From positions 62,001-126,000 of the forward strand of contig JBPOIJ010000047.1 of NCBI GenBank assembly GCA_052034585.1: DNA of 64,000 nt. Reading direction: 5' to 3'. The notes under the pieces are model-generated. The model had not been told where the DNA came from and searched no databases. It saw nothing but the letters and a program-made list of their open reading frames with translations. Of this stretch, positions 34,608-43,259 are shown piece after piece (position 1 is the first letter of the stretch; each line of letters opens with the position of its first letter). Both the position numbers and the translations under genes were made by a program. Source of the DNA: Xiheimicrobium sp052034585. Lineage in GTDB: Bacteria; Myxococcota; Myxococcia; Myxococcales; Myxococcaceae.

Positions 34608-35158
34608 CGCTCGCCGCAGTGGTGTTGGCGCTCGCTGCGGGCCTCGCCTGGCGAGTGCATCGCTTCGGGCAACGCTCGGGTCCGCTCGACGGTGAGCGCG
34701 CGCCCGTCATCGTCGTGCTGGGTGCGAGGGTGTTGCCCGACGGTTCGCCATCGCTGGCCCTGGTCGCACGCGTCGAGCACGCCGTCGCCCTGCACCAGCG
34801 TCGCGGAGGAACGGTGCTGTTCGCCGGTGGCGGCGCTCCGTCCTCCGAGGCGGCGGTGGCGTACCGGCTCGCGCGCGCGTTGGGGCTTCCGGCCGAGGCG
34901 GCCCTGCTCGAGGAACGAAGCCGCTCGACCTTCGAGAACGCGCGCTTCTCCGTCGAACTCCTGCGCCCCGGGTCGATCGACGCCATCGTCCTCGTCACCG
35001 ACGACTTCCACGCCTACCGCGCTGCGGCCCACTTTCGCCGCGCCGGCTTGCGGGTGATCAGCTCACCGGTGCGGCGCACGCTCTCGGTCGGCTCGAGGCT
35101 CCAGTGGACGTTTCGTGAAGTCGCCGCCGTGCTCCGTCGCCCCTGGCTCCTCCACTGA
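34604..35158 (+). CDS. YdcF/SanA/ElyC-family envelope protein
   Basis: The protein has 184 aa from GTG 34604, overlapping the preceding stop by 4 nt. It has an N-terminal membrane helix (LAAVVLALAAGLAW) and then the DUF218 fold: IVVLGARVLPDGSPSLALVA, FAGGGAPSSEAAVA, EERSRSTFENARFS and VTDDFHAYRAA. The GxxV/ARV loop, S-T-x-E-N-A motif and final His are family signatures. Members affect envelope polymer synthesis and lipid-carrier use in the periplasm. Cotranscription with the transglutaminase-like gene is likely. Confidence 0.88.
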   Translation: MTLAAVVLALAAGLAWRVHRFGQRSGPLDGERAPVIVVLGARVLPDGSPSLALVARVEHAVALHQRRGGTVLFAGGGAPSSEAAVAYRLARALGLPAEAALLEERSRSTFENARFSVELLRPGSIDAIVLVTDDFHAYRAAAHFRRAGLRVISSPVRRTLSVGSRLQWTFREVAAVLRRPWLLH

Positions 35159-35242
35159 CTGTCCCACACGCTCCGACACCGCATCGGATGAACGGACGCT
35201 GCCTGCGAGATCGCGGTGAACCCCAGCTAGAGTGCGCCGGTG

Positions 35243-37876
35243 ATGAGACTCCGCGAACCGCTCTTCCTCCTCTTCGTCGCGTTCTCGTTCTCCTGCACCT
35301 GTGGTGGCCCTCCGCCCGGCAAGGCCTGCACCAGTGACGGGGAGTGCGGGGCGACGGAGATCTGCGGCCCCAACAAGATCTGCGTGGCGCAGCCGGTGTG
35401 CCCCGACGTGGCGTGCAGCGACACCGAGTCGTGCATCTCCGGCAAGTGCTACGCGCGCGCGTGTTCGAACCGCACCTGCGGCGCAAGTCAGGTCTGCGCC
35501 TCGAACGTGTGCACCGACGAGCAGTGCGTCGGGAAGTCGTGCGCGAGCGGCAACGTCTGCGTGAAAGGCGGTTGCTACACCCGAACCTGCGAGCAGCAGG
35601 CGTGCAGCCAAGGCGAGGTGTGCGTCTCGCAGGAGTGCATCCCGAAGGGGTGCCTCGGCGTCACCTGCCCCGGCGATCAGCGCTGCGCGGCGGACGGCAA
35701 GTGTTACGACCGCGGCGGCTCGGGTGGAGGCCCCGGCACGGGACCTGGACCGGGCACCGTTCCGCAGGCGACTGGCGGAGGCACCGCGGGCAGCGGCGCA
35801 GGGGCAGGGTCGGGCGCAGGCACCGGTGGTGCTGGCGCAGGCTCGGGTGCAGGCACTGGCGGCTCGGGCGCAGGCACCGGCGGCTCGGGGGCAGGCACCG
35901 GCGGCTCGGGCGCAGGCACCGGCGGCTCGGGCGCAGGCACGGGTGGCTCAGGCGCAGGCACTGGCGGCTCGGGTGCGGGCACCGGCGGCTCCGGCGCGGG
36001 GCCTGGAACGATGGCGTGTCAGGGGCGCTGCAGCCCGGTTCAAGTCTGCATCAACAACGTCTGTACCGAGACTCGCTGCGTCGGCGTCACCTGTCCTCAA
36101 GGCCAGGCGTGCGCGCAAGGCACCTGCGTGCCGAACTCGTGCGGGCCCAACGGCGGAGCGTGCCCGACCGGTCAGACCTGCGGCGTCACCGGCACCTGCG
36201 TGGACACGGCGTGCGCGACCGTCACCTGTCCGACGGGCTTCGCCTGCGCCCAAGGCCTCTGCTTCCCCGCGAGCCCCGACGGAGGTCCTCCGCGTCTGCC
36301 CGACGGTGGGCTCGGGGTCGTCATCGGCCCTGACGGCGGCATCATCGGCATTCCCGGGCCAGACGGCGGCGTCTTGACCTTGCCCGACGGCGGAGTCGTG
36401 GGCGGCCCCTGCCTCCCCTGGCAGTGCTCGGAGCTCAACTGTGCCGACAACGTCGACAACAACCTCAACGGCCTCATCGACTGCGCGGACCCGGCCTGTG
36501 AGACGCAGCTGTGCAACGACAACAACACCTGCTCCTTCAACGAGCGCTGTGGCGCGGGCACCTGCCGGAGCGGCACGACCCTCACCTGCAGCAGTCCGCC
36601 GGCGGGCCCGTGCTACTCGCAGCAGGGCACCTGCAACTTCGACCAGACCTGCTCGTACCCGATCAACTACGGCGCCGCGTGCCCGAGCTCGGGTCAGGTC
36701 TGCTTGCCCACGGGCATGTGTGGAAACCCTCCTGGCCAATCGTTCGGCTTCCCCGTCGCGAACGTCGACCCAGCGATGCTCCCGGCGCCTCCGGGCGGCG
36801 TGGTGCGCATCAACGGCAGCGTGTCGTTCGACAGCGCCTCGAACAGCTTCGGCGGCACCTGGAACATTCGCCCCGTCGTGGCCGAGGTGAACCTCTCGAG
36901 CGGACCGGCGGTGGTGTTGGTGATGACCGACTTCGTGATGATGCCGGGCTCGACGATGCGAATCACCGGGAACAAGCCGGTCATCATGGTCTCCTACACC
37001 TCGATCATCCTCTACAGCGCGACCATCGACGCCTCGGGCTACGGCCAGGTGCCTGGACCTGGAGGTGACACGAACTGTGGCACCAGCACCGGCGGAAACG
37101 GCTCGGCCAACAGCAACACCGCGGGTGGCGCGGGTGGCGCAGGCGGCGCGAAGTCAGCAGGTGGCCCCGGTGGCGGCGGCAGCACCTTCCAGACCGGTGG
37201 CGTCGCAGGGACGATTCGTTCACGCGCGCACCTCGGCTTGGCGGGCGGCTGCCACGGCGGGCTCGGGGGAGGCACCCAGGGTGGTCAAGGCGGCGCCGGC
37301 GGAGGCGCGCTTCAGTTCGTGGGCCGCTTCGGCTTCGCGGCCGACGACTCCCGCATCTTGGTGAACGGCGCTGGGGGCAAGGGCGCTGGGTCTGCTTCGG
37401 GTCAGGTGGGCCCGGGAGGCGGAGGCGGCGGAGGAAGCGGAGGCACCATCCTCATTCAGTCGCCGATCGTCGCCGTCGCGCGCTCGACCTTCGTGGCCAA
37501 CGGCGGCGGCGGTGGCGAAGGCGCCGGCATCGTCGATCTCGGCTTCCTCTTCGGCAGTGGTCGCGATGGCGAGAACGGCAACCTCTACCCTGGCTACTTC
37601 GCGGCGGCGGGTGGTGCAGGCAGCTCGTTCAACGGTGGCAACGGCGGCCAAGGCGCGGCGACCTACGCGACTCCCGGTGCGGGCCAGCCCGGCGTCACCT
37701 ACCACGACATCGACGGCAACGCGTTCTACGAGGCCGGCGGCGGTGGCGGTGGTGGTGCGGCGGGTGCGGTGGTGTTCGACGTGCCACAGAGCGCGGTCGC
37801 TCCCATCCAGTGCCAGATCGGCGGCAACACCGTGCTCAGCCCCGATCGAGACGCGCCGTTCTTCTGCGGCTCCTGA
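35243..37876 (+). CDS. Large Cys- and Gly-rich surface lipoprotein
   Basis: The protein has 877 aa from ATG 35243 (GTG 35240 also possible); TAGAGT at 35228 suggests a short leader. The signal ends in FSFSC. Residues 20-155 have about 30 Cys in short EGF-like modules (CGATEICGPNKICV and similar). A Gly/Ser/Ala linker with a 7-residue repeat (GSGAGTG) follows at ~200-255, then a second Cys-rich region, a beta-sandwich (VNLSSGPAVVLVMTDFVM) and a long Gly-rich half likely to form a parallel beta structure. It is probably an outer-surface filament or adhesin; function not known. Confidence 0.85.
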   Translation: MRLREPLFLLFVAFSFSCTCGGPPPGKACTSDGECGATEICGPNKICVAQPVCPDVACSDTESCISGKCYARACSNRTCGASQVCASNVCTDEQCVGKSCASGNVCVKGGCYTRTCEQQACSQGEVCVSQECIPKGCLGVTCPGDQRCAADGKCYDRGGSGGGPGTGPGPGTVPQATGGGTAGSGAGAGSGAGTGGAGAGSGAGTGGSGAGTGGSGAGTGGSGAGTGGSGAGTGGSGAGTGGSGAGTGGSGAGPGTMACQGRCSPVQVCINNVCTETRCVGVTCPQGQACAQGTCVPNSCGPNGGACPTGQTCGVTGTCVDTACATVTCPTGFACAQGLCFPASPDGGPPRLPDGGLGVVIGPDGGIIGIPGPDGGVLTLPDGGVVGGPCLPWQCSELNCADNVDNNLNGLIDCADPACETQLCNDNNTCSFNERCGAGTCRSGTTLTCSSPPAGPCYSQQGTCNFDQTCSYPINYGAACPSSGQVCLPTGMCGNPPGQSFGFPVANVDPAMLPAPPGGVVRINGSVSFDSASNSFGGTWNIRPVVAEVNLSSGPAVVLVMTDFVMMPGSTMRITGNKPVIMVSYTSIILYSATIDASGYGQVPGPGGDTNCGTSTGGNGSANSNTAGGAGGAGGAKSAGGPGGGGSTFQTGGVAGTIRSRAHLGLAGGCHGGLGGGTQGGQGGAGGGALQFVGRFGFAADDSRILVNGAGGKGAGSASGQVGPGGGGGGGSGGTILIQSPIVAVARSTFVANGGGGGEGAGIVDLGFLFGSGRDGENGNLYPGYFAAAGGAGSSFNGGNGGQGAATYATPGAGQPGVTYHDIDGNAFYEAGGGGGGGAAGAVVFDVPQSAVAPIQCQIGGNTVLSPDRDAPFFCGS
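35840..36007 (+). repeat. 21-bp coding tandem repeat (GSGAGTG), seven copies plus a degenerate eighth
   Basis: Seven 21-bp copies of GGCTCGGGCGCAGGCACCGG-C type (35840-35986) encode GSGAGTG each. An eighth degenerate copy gives GSGAGPG. Third-position differences between copies show that the repeat is old enough to have drifted but is still in frame. Copy-number change would alter linker length by seven residues without a frameshift. Confidence 0.9.
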
Positions 37877-37882
37877 GCGCCG

Positions 37883-38662
37883 TCACGGCAGGCGAATCGA
37901 CGGCTGCCCTTGCGCGCCGTCGACGATGACGTTCGCCCCGTTGATCCACCGCGCTCGAGGCGAGGCGACGAAGGTGATCACGTCGGCGATCTCGTCGAGC
38001 GTGCCCATGCGGCCCCAGGGAAACTCGCGCTTGATGAACTCGCCGATGACGTCGGGCATCGCGAGCGAGCGTTTGTGCCAGGAGCCGCCTTCCCAGAGGA
38101 TGCTGCCCGGGCTGACCGCGTTGATTCGAACCCGCTGCGGGGCGAGCTCTCTGGCGAGCGACGACGCGAGCTGAATCTCGGCCGCCTTGGCGACCCCGTA
38201 CTGGGCGCGGGGCCCGGGCCGGCTCCCCGAGATGCTGGCGACGATCACCACGCTCGCGACGTCGCTCTTCTCGAGGTGCGGGAGCGCCGCCTGGATGACG
38301 CGCACCGCGTGCACCAGGTTCACCTCGAAGGTCTGCAGCCACTGCGCGGGAGCGGTCTCGCGGAAGTTGGCGCCGAAGGAGCCGCCCACGTTGGCGATCA
38401 CCACGTCGAGCCGGCCGAGGCGTGCCACCGCGTCGCTCACGAAGCGCTCCACGCCGTCGCTCGCCGAGAGATCGACCTGACTCGAGCTGACCGTCCGGCC
38501 CGTCGCGCTCAGCGTCGCCGCCGCCGTCTCGAGCGACTCCTGGGTGCGGCCGCAGATGGCGACGTCGCAGCCTTCCCTGGCGAGGGTGAGCGCGGTGTGG
38601 AGTCCGATGCCGCGGGAGCTGCCGGTGACGAGCGCCGCGCGTCCAGTGAGGCCGAGGTCCAT
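37883..38662 (-). CDS. Short-chain dehydrogenase/reductase (SDR)
   Basis: The protein has 259 aa. It has the classical SDR cofactor loop TGSSRGIG (residues 13-20), the NNAG-like motif as IANVGGSFG, and the catalytic Ser-Tyr-Lys set (VASISGSRPGPRAQYGVAKAA). The C-terminus WINGANVIVDGAQG is typical of FabG-like members. It reduces or oxidises an unknown carbonyl or alcohol with NAD(P). The gene converges on the Cys-rich lipoprotein with a 6-bp gap and lies alone, so the substrate cannot be inferred. Confidence 0.93.
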   Translation of the reverse strand: MDLGLTGRAALVTGSSRGIGLHTALTLAREGCDVAICGRTQESLETAAATLSATGRTVSSSQVDLSASDGVERFVSDAVARLGRLDVVIANVGGSFGANFRETAPAQWLQTFEVNLVHAVRVIQAALPHLEKSDVASVVIVASISGSRPGPRAQYGVAKAAEIQLASSLARELAPQRVRINAVSPGSILWEGGSWHKRSLAMPDVIGEFIKREFPWGRMGTLDEIADVITFVASPRARWINGANVIVDGAQGQPSIRLP

Positions 38663-38701
38663 GAGGCGCGTGTACCAGAGGCGCCCCGGAGATGGCGCTC
38701 G

Positions 38702-39247
38702 TCAGCGCGCGTAGTCCCAGCGCATCGAGACGTTCGCGCACGCCGAGATGTTGGCGCTCACGTCGGCCGGCGGCATCGCCGAGGCGGTCAGCGCGACGGT
38801 GTACGAGAGCACGCCGTCTCTCAGGTAGGGGTACAGCTCGAGATCCTGCCCGTCGAACGAGAGCGCGCTCGGAGTGCCCAGCTGACGCACCACCACCTGC
38901 TTGGGAAGCGTCGACGCCGGCGGGGGCTCGAGCGTCACCTGCGCGCCGTCGATGAACGAGAGATCGAGCCCCTGGCCGGGCGTCAGCGTCATCGTGTCGA
39001 GGGCGATCGCGATCTCGGTGTTCTGGAGCGAGGGCGGGAGCTGGGCGGTGATGTCGAAGTCGAAGGTGCGCTGCACGGTGACTGGCGCCGGCAGCGCGAC
39101 GCCCACGAGCTCGGCCGGCAGCCGGGGCACCACGAAGCGCTGGCCCGACAGGCGTTGGCACAGCTGGCTGACCCCGCCCTCGAGGTAGAGCGAGTCGCCA
39201 CAGCCCGAGCCGAGCGCGAGGAGGAGAGCGAGGACGGAACGCCGCAT
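38702..39247 (-). CDS. Lipoprotein of unknown function
   Basis: The protein has 181 aa from ATG 39247, with signal MRRSVLALLLALGSGC and lipobox Cys16. The mature part is beta-rich (TVQRTFDFDITAQLPPSLQN, VVVRQLGTPSALSFDG) with two late Cys residues. This looks like a small Ig-like or jelly-roll periplasmic domain. It follows the beta-barrel gene at 39327 on the same strand, 79 bp downstream, and may act with it at the outer membrane. Confidence 0.75.
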   Translation of the reverse strand: MRRSVLALLLALGSGCGDSLYLEGGVSQLCQRLSGQRFVVPRLPAELVGVALPAPVTVQRTFDFDITAQLPPSLQNTEIAIALDTMTLTPGQGLDLSFIDGAQVTLEPPPASTLPKQVVVRQLGTPSALSFDGQDLELYPYLRDGVLSYTVALTASAMPPADVSANISACANVSMRWDYAR

Positions 39248-39326
39248 GGCCGACTCCAGGGAGAAAGTGCTCGCCCGCGTGCGCCTGGTGGGGGAGGGGG
39301 ACGTGCGCACGGGGCGAGCGGGAAGG

Positions 39327-39983
39327 TCAGAAGAAGGTCATCAGCAGGCCCACCCGCGCCGACGGAATGACGCCTCGAACCGACATGGACGAGGCCGACA
39401 GAGAAGCGCCGCCCACGTCGACGCGTGGGCCGGCGAAGGTGACGTCGAGGTACGAGAGGCCGCCCCGCAGCACGAAGGCGAAGCTCTCCGACCCGAACTC
39501 GAAGCCCGCGTGCGCCGAGGCCCAGCCGTAGCTGACGTTCTCGAGCGCGCTCGAGAGGAAGGCGATCGACGAGGCGAAGGGAATCCACGAGGCGCTGCCG
39601 GTGAAGGAATAGCCGGCCTCCGCGCCGACGAAGGGCCGCACCGCCGCCCGAGGCACCGCCACCAACGAGAGCCCGGCCCGAGCCCCCGAGCCCGACAGCG
39701 TCGCCAGCCCGCCGATGTGCAGTCGAAGCCACGACAGCGGCATCACCAACAGCGACACGCCGACGCCATCGGGCAGCCCGACGTCGGCCTGCGCGCCCAC
39801 CATTCGATGGGTCGGCTCTCCAGCGACGTCGCCGTCGGCGGTCACCAACGGCGGCGCCACCTTCACCGGGTTCGTCTCCACCACCAGCACGTCGCCTTCT
39901 TCGTGCACCGCGATCTCCGGCTCGGAGGCGGTGAGCAGCGCGGTGGCGACGGCGAGGGCGATCACGTCGAGGGTGGATTGCAA
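39327..39983 (-). CDS. Outer-membrane beta-barrel-like protein
   Basis: The protein has 218 aa. A signal peptide (STLDVIALAVATALLTAS) leads into an acidic linker and then alternating hydrophobic strands (VGVSLLVMPLSWLRLHIGGL, FAFVLRGGLSYLDVTFAG) with aromatic girdle residues. It ends in VGLLMTFF, a terminal Phe that fits the BAM insertion signal. Eight strands are likely. Role unknown; in this position it may form a unit with the lipoprotein at 38702. Confidence 0.78.
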   Translation of the reverse strand: MQSTLDVIALAVATALLTASEPEIAVHEEGDVLVVETNPVKVAPPLVTADGDVAGEPTHRMVGAQADVGLPDGVGVSLLVMPLSWLRLHIGGLATLSGSGARAGLSLVAVPRAAVRPFVGAEAGYSFTGSASWIPFASSIAFLSSALENVSYGWASAHAGFEFGSESFAFVLRGGLSYLDVTFAGPRVDVGGASLSASSMSVRGVIPSARVGLLMTFF

Positions 39984-40116
39984 GGCAATTGCCGCCGAGC
40001 CGCCCGAGCGAATCGGCGCACTTCGCCCAGCGCCCGGCGGGGTCGATCACGCCGACTTCCGCGCGACGACCGAGTCAGGTCAGACTCTCCCGACGAAACG
40101 TCCGGTTTCAGTCAGG

Positions 40117-40833
40117 ATGGAGTGCACGGTGGCGTTCGCGGGCATCATCGAGTTGTCGCTGCACGGGCGTGGGCCGCGGCGTGGCTTCCTCTTCGACCCT
40201 CACCGGCTCGCGCTGTCCTGTTGGGCCACCGTGGAGGCGAAGGACGCGCTCGTCGTCACCTTCGATCGGCACTTCGATCTCGCCGTGCCAGCCGCCGACG
40301 TTTCCCCCGGGCTCTCGGCGGCGCAGTACGACGAGCTCGCGCGCACCACGCTCGACGAACGAAACGTCGATCACCTCTTCGCGGCCTGCGAGGCGGGGCT
40401 GGTGGGTGACGTGCTCGCGATCGCGCGGAGCTGGCCGGTCGGCGCCGCCAAACAACCGACGCACCGCTCCAAGCGCGGGCGCACCCATCAGGTCGCGATG
40501 GCGCCGACGCTCGAACGGCTGATGCAACAACCCGCGGCGATGGCGCAGCTCGAGGCCGCCAGTCAGGTGCTGCTCGACGTCGATCTCGACTGCTTCGTGA
40601 CGCCGAGCGATGCCGACCCCTTCACGGTGATTCCATGGCCGGTGCGGCTCATTCGCGAGTTCCTCCGTCCGCCCGGGAGCGAGCGCTTCTGGGAGCTCGT
40701 CTTGTCACGCTGCCTCGCGCTCACCATCGCGCGCGAGCCCAACCACTGTGGCGGCGTGGTGGCCGGCAATCGGCTCTTCGAAGACGCGGCCGGCATCATC
40801 TTCGAGGAGCTGCTCGAGACCGCGCTGCCCTGA
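40117..40833 (+). CDS. UPF0489 / peptide-arginase-like protein
   Basis: The protein has 238 aa from ATG 40117. Metal-binding motifs of the arginase-like UPF0489 fold are visible: VTFDRHFDLA near residue 45 and LLDVDLDCF near residue 150, and a late EPNHCGG region. Members of this superfamily in RiPP clusters convert peptidyl arginine to ornithine; the family as a whole is poorly characterised. No precursor-peptide or radical SAM gene is near, so a role in peptide modification cannot be claimed. Upstream it overlaps nothing real; its stop abuts the convergent DUF2058-like gene. Confidence 0.75.
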   Translation: MECTVAFAGIIELSLHGRGPRRGFLFDPHRLALSCWATVEAKDALVVTFDRHFDLAVPAADVSPGLSAAQYDELARTTLDERNVDHLFAACEAGLVGDVLAIARSWPVGAAKQPTHRSKRGRTHQVAMAPTLERLMQQPAAMAQLEAASQVLLDVDLDCFVTPSDADPFTVIPWPVRLIREFLRPPGSERFWELVLSRCLALTIAREPNHCGGVVAGNRLFEDAAGIIFEELLETALP

Positions 40834-41496
40834 TCACTTCGGCGCGCGCTTGATGGTGATCCACGTGCCGTCGCGGGGAACCTCGGGAACCTCCGTCGCC
40901 TGCGGCGCGTCGTCGGGCTCGTCGTTCGCTTCCGGCGTGTCGCCCGACTCGGCTTCGTGGGCGCGGGCGTTGATGTCGGCCTCGGAGAGGAACCCCACCG
41001 CGGCGTCCTTCGAGTTGAAGAAGCGCACCGCCTTGGGGAACTCGGCGAGCAGCTCCTTCGCGACCTCGGCGGGAATGAGCGCGTGGTCGATCTTGTCGGG
41101 GTCGGGCCGCTCCACCACCGCGAGCGCGCCGGTCTCGATCGCCTTCGCCTGGGCCTCCGACAGCTCGAGCCGCCGCAGCTTGTTCTTGCGGGTGACGAAG
41201 TAGAACGGCGTGGCGCCGGCCTCGGGAGGCACCTGGGTCTCGAGCACCCGCTCCCGCAGCTTGCGATCGTTCTCGAGCTGCTTCTTCGCCTGCTGGCGGT
41301 GCGCTTCCTTGCTGCCCGCGAGCGGCGCGAACTTGGGGAGCCGCGCTTCCTCGAAGCGAGGTCGCGGGCGCTCTTCGAGACGCGGGCGCTCTTCACGACG
41401 GGGTGGTGGCTTCGCCTGCTTCTCGGCCTCGGCCTTCTTCGCGGCCTCCTCGGTCACCAGCCCAGCCTTGAGGAGTTTGTCCTTGAGACTCTGCAT
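40834..41496 (-). CDS. DUF2058-like nucleoid/RNA-associated protein
   Basis: The protein has 220 aa from ATG 41496. It starts MQSLKDKLLKAGLVTEEAAK, a signature of the DUF2058/YaiL family, followed by a long basic-acidic charged region (KPPPRREERPRLEERPRP) and a C-terminal globular part (FYFVTRKNKLRRLELSEAQA, then ALIPAEVAKELLAEFP). The family is proposed to bind nucleic acid, but its role is not settled. The acidic tail of ~40 residues and the Arg/Pro stretch are features of this copy. It is divergent from the lipoprotein at 41622. Confidence 0.8.
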   Translation of the reverse strand: MQSLKDKLLKAGLVTEEAAKKAEAEKQAKPPPRREERPRLEERPRPRFEEARLPKFAPLAGSKEAHRQQAKKQLENDRKLRERVLETQVPPEAGATPFYFVTRKNKLRRLELSEAQAKAIETGALAVVERPDPDKIDHALIPAEVAKELLAEFPKAVRFFNSKDAAVGFLSEADINARAHEAESGDTPEANDEPDDAPQATEVPEVPRDGTWITIKRAPK

Positions 41497-41575
41497 CGGC
41501 GCGCTTGTACCGAGAGTTGGGCGGCCTGGGGGAACGAAACTCGCTCGCGAGGCGTTCTCCCTGCGATGCACAGCT

Positions 41576-41589
41576 GTGAGTCGACTCAC
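41576..41589. promoter_or_regulatory. Perfect 14-bp palindrome, candidate operator
   Basis: GTGAGTCGACTCAC is a perfect palindrome and overlaps a second one, CACAGCTGTG at 41569-41578. Both lie in the 125-bp divergent region between the DUF2058-like gene and the lipoprotein at 41622, about 15 bp before a TAGGGT -10-like hexamer (41604-41609). This puts it over the -35 region, where a repressor or activator would bind. The regulator is unknown. Confidence 0.4.
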
Positions 41590-41621
41590 GAGGGAAGTGC
41601 GAATAGGGTGCGCGGCCTTCG

Positions 41622-42629
41622 ATGAAGCGTCTTGGGTCGGTCCTCCTCGTCATGCTGCTCGTGCTCGCCGCCTGTCCCGACCAGGTGGACAAGGCGGCGA
41701 AGAAGCGCATCTTCTCGAGTGAGGATCCTCCGCAGGCCGTCGCCGCCGCGCAGGAAAAGCTCCCGCCCGAAGACGTCGCCTCGAACCCGGCCATCGCGCG
41801 ACGGGTGCTGGGCATGAGCGCTGCCGAGGCGACCGAGCGGCTCGGCGCGCACTCGTACACCGCCACCGTCACCTGGGAATGGAGCCACGGGCAGAAGACC
41901 GTTCGCCTCAAGGAGACGCGGGAGCTGCAGGCCGGCGCGGGCGGCATCTCGGGTGACTTCCTCGCGCGGCTGACGAACACGAACGATCAAGGCCTCGAGG
42001 TGCTCCGCCTCGGCGGGCACGTCTACGCGCGCACCACCTACGGGAAGGACGGCGCCGGCCAGTTCCGGGAGCGCAAGCGCGATCGCGGCATCGCCGAACG
42101 AATGCGCGACGAGGCGTTCGGCGCGATGCGCGACTTCGACCAGCTCTTCCGAGGGCGGCTCACCCTCACCGCGAAGGGAACGCAGACCGTCGAGGGGCGC
42201 ATGTGCTGGCGCTACGACGTCACCCTGGCGCCTGCGGCCACCGAGCCCGCGAAGAGCTTGCCGCAGCTCCTCGCGCCCAAGGGTGGCGCCGACGAGACGA
42301 CGCTGCGCCGCCGCGCCTTCTTCGACTTGCGGGAGCCGCGCACGCTGCAGGGTGAGGTGTTCGTCGACGCCGAGCGCTCGGTGGTGGTGAAGGCCAACCT
42401 GAGCGGCCGAATCGGAGTCGCTTCCGATGGCGGTGACGCCGAGCTTCGGTTGAGCCTCGACTCCTCGCTCACCAACATCGGCCGCGCGCCCGAGCTGAAG
42501 GCGCCGCAAGACTTCCTCCCCGACGAAGACAAGCCGCAGGGCATCGCAGCCGCCCTCAAGCGCTTCGGCATCGAGCGAGGAGACGGCGGCACGGCGCTCC
42601 CAGATTCGGCCGAACCCGAAGACGAATAG
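41622..42629 (+). CDS. Lipoprotein with LolA/LppX-like beta fold (tentative)
   Basis: The protein has 335 aa from ATG 41622. The signal MKRLGSVLLVMLLVLAAC ends in a lipobox Cys18. After a helical linker, a beta-rich domain runs from about residue 75 to 290 (SYTATVTWEWSHGQKTVRLK, LRLGGHVYARTTYG, CWRYDVTLAPA, LQGEVFVDAERSVVVKANL), reminiscent of LolA/LppX-type lipid-binding half barrels. The tail is acidic. The fold assignment is tentative. A TAGGGT hexamer lies 12 nt before the start. Confidence 0.75.
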   Translation: MKRLGSVLLVMLLVLAACPDQVDKAAKKRIFSSEDPPQAVAAAQEKLPPEDVASNPAIARRVLGMSAAEATERLGAHSYTATVTWEWSHGQKTVRLKETRELQAGAGGISGDFLARLTNTNDQGLEVLRLGGHVYARTTYGKDGAGQFRERKRDRGIAERMRDEAFGAMRDFDQLFRGRLTLTAKGTQTVEGRMCWRYDVTLAPAATEPAKSLPQLLAPKGGADETTLRRRAFFDLREPRTLQGEVFVDAERSVVVKANLSGRIGVASDGGDAELRLSLDSSLTNIGRAPELKAPQDFLPDEDKPQGIAAALKRFGIERGDGGTALPDSAEPEDE

Positions 42630-42853
42630 CGCCTCGTGTTCAGTGGTCGACGAGGCTGCGAAACGAGCCAGTCGCGAGGGCCTGGCTGACGCGCTGGCGC
42701 CCGCGCCCACCGTGAAGGCGTTTCTCAGCGTGAGTCCCACCTCTTCCCACACGAAAAAGCCGAGCAAATCTCGCTCACTGGCATGTGTTGCAACAGCCCA
42801 CATCAGGCTTGCAGCAGCGCAGGCCAAAAATTTGCGGTGAAGGGGTCGATCGC

Positions 42854-42859
42854 TACACT
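42854..42859 (+). promoter_or_regulatory. Candidate sigma-70-like promoter for the gene at 42927
   Basis: TTGCGG (42832-42837) and TACACT (42854-42859) are separated by 16 bp, a plausible -35/-10 pair, within an otherwise gene-free interval of about 300 bp (42630-42926). Transcription would start near 42866 and give a leader of about 60 nt with an AAAGGG ribosome site before ATG 42927. The rest of the interval shows no coding frame. Confidence 0.35.
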
Positions 42860-42926
42860 GCCCACAGGTTGCGGATTCGCCGCATCGTACATGGCCGGCT
42901 GTTCAGGTACCGAAAGGGCATCAACC

Positions 42927-43253
42927 ATGGAGCGGAAGGGCGGTAACACGGCGGTGGTGACGACGGAGACGGTGGCGCGGGCGTTGACGAAGACGTCCAC
43001 CTCGCCGGCCGAAGAGAAGGCGCTGCGGATGCGCTACGGCGCGGCGGTCGACTTCGACGAGCCACTCCCGAAGGCGCACGGAGACAACGAAGAGCTGGGC
43101 GACGAGCTCCTCTTGCTCGAGATGCGGTTGCTGTCGGCGCTCAAGCGGCAGCGGGCGATGCAGACCGCCGCGAAGGCCACCACGGTGACGGCGAAGCCAC
43201 GCAACGCCACCAAGGCGAAGGTCATCTCGGCGCTCAAGTCGAAGAAGAAGTGA
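42927..43253 (+). CDS. Small protein with basic Lys-rich tail, unknown
   Basis: The protein has 108 aa from ATG 42927, with AAAGGG a few bases upstream. The first half is mixed (TETVARALTKTSTSPAEEKA, then MRYGAAVDFDEPL), the middle a Leu/Glu helix (ELGDELLLLEMRLLSALKRQ), and the last 30 residues Lys/Ala-rich (KPRNATKAKVISALKSKKK). The tail suggests contact with nucleic acid or acidic partners. No family recognised. A GTG/ATG further upstream (42891) would add a Cys-containing stretch and is less likely. Confidence 0.65.
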   Translation: MERKGGNTAVVTTETVARALTKTSTSPAEEKALRMRYGAAVDFDEPLPKAHGDNEELGDELLLLEMRLLSALKRQRAMQTAAKATTVTAKPRNATKAKVISALKSKKK

Positions 43254-43259
43254 CGCCGT

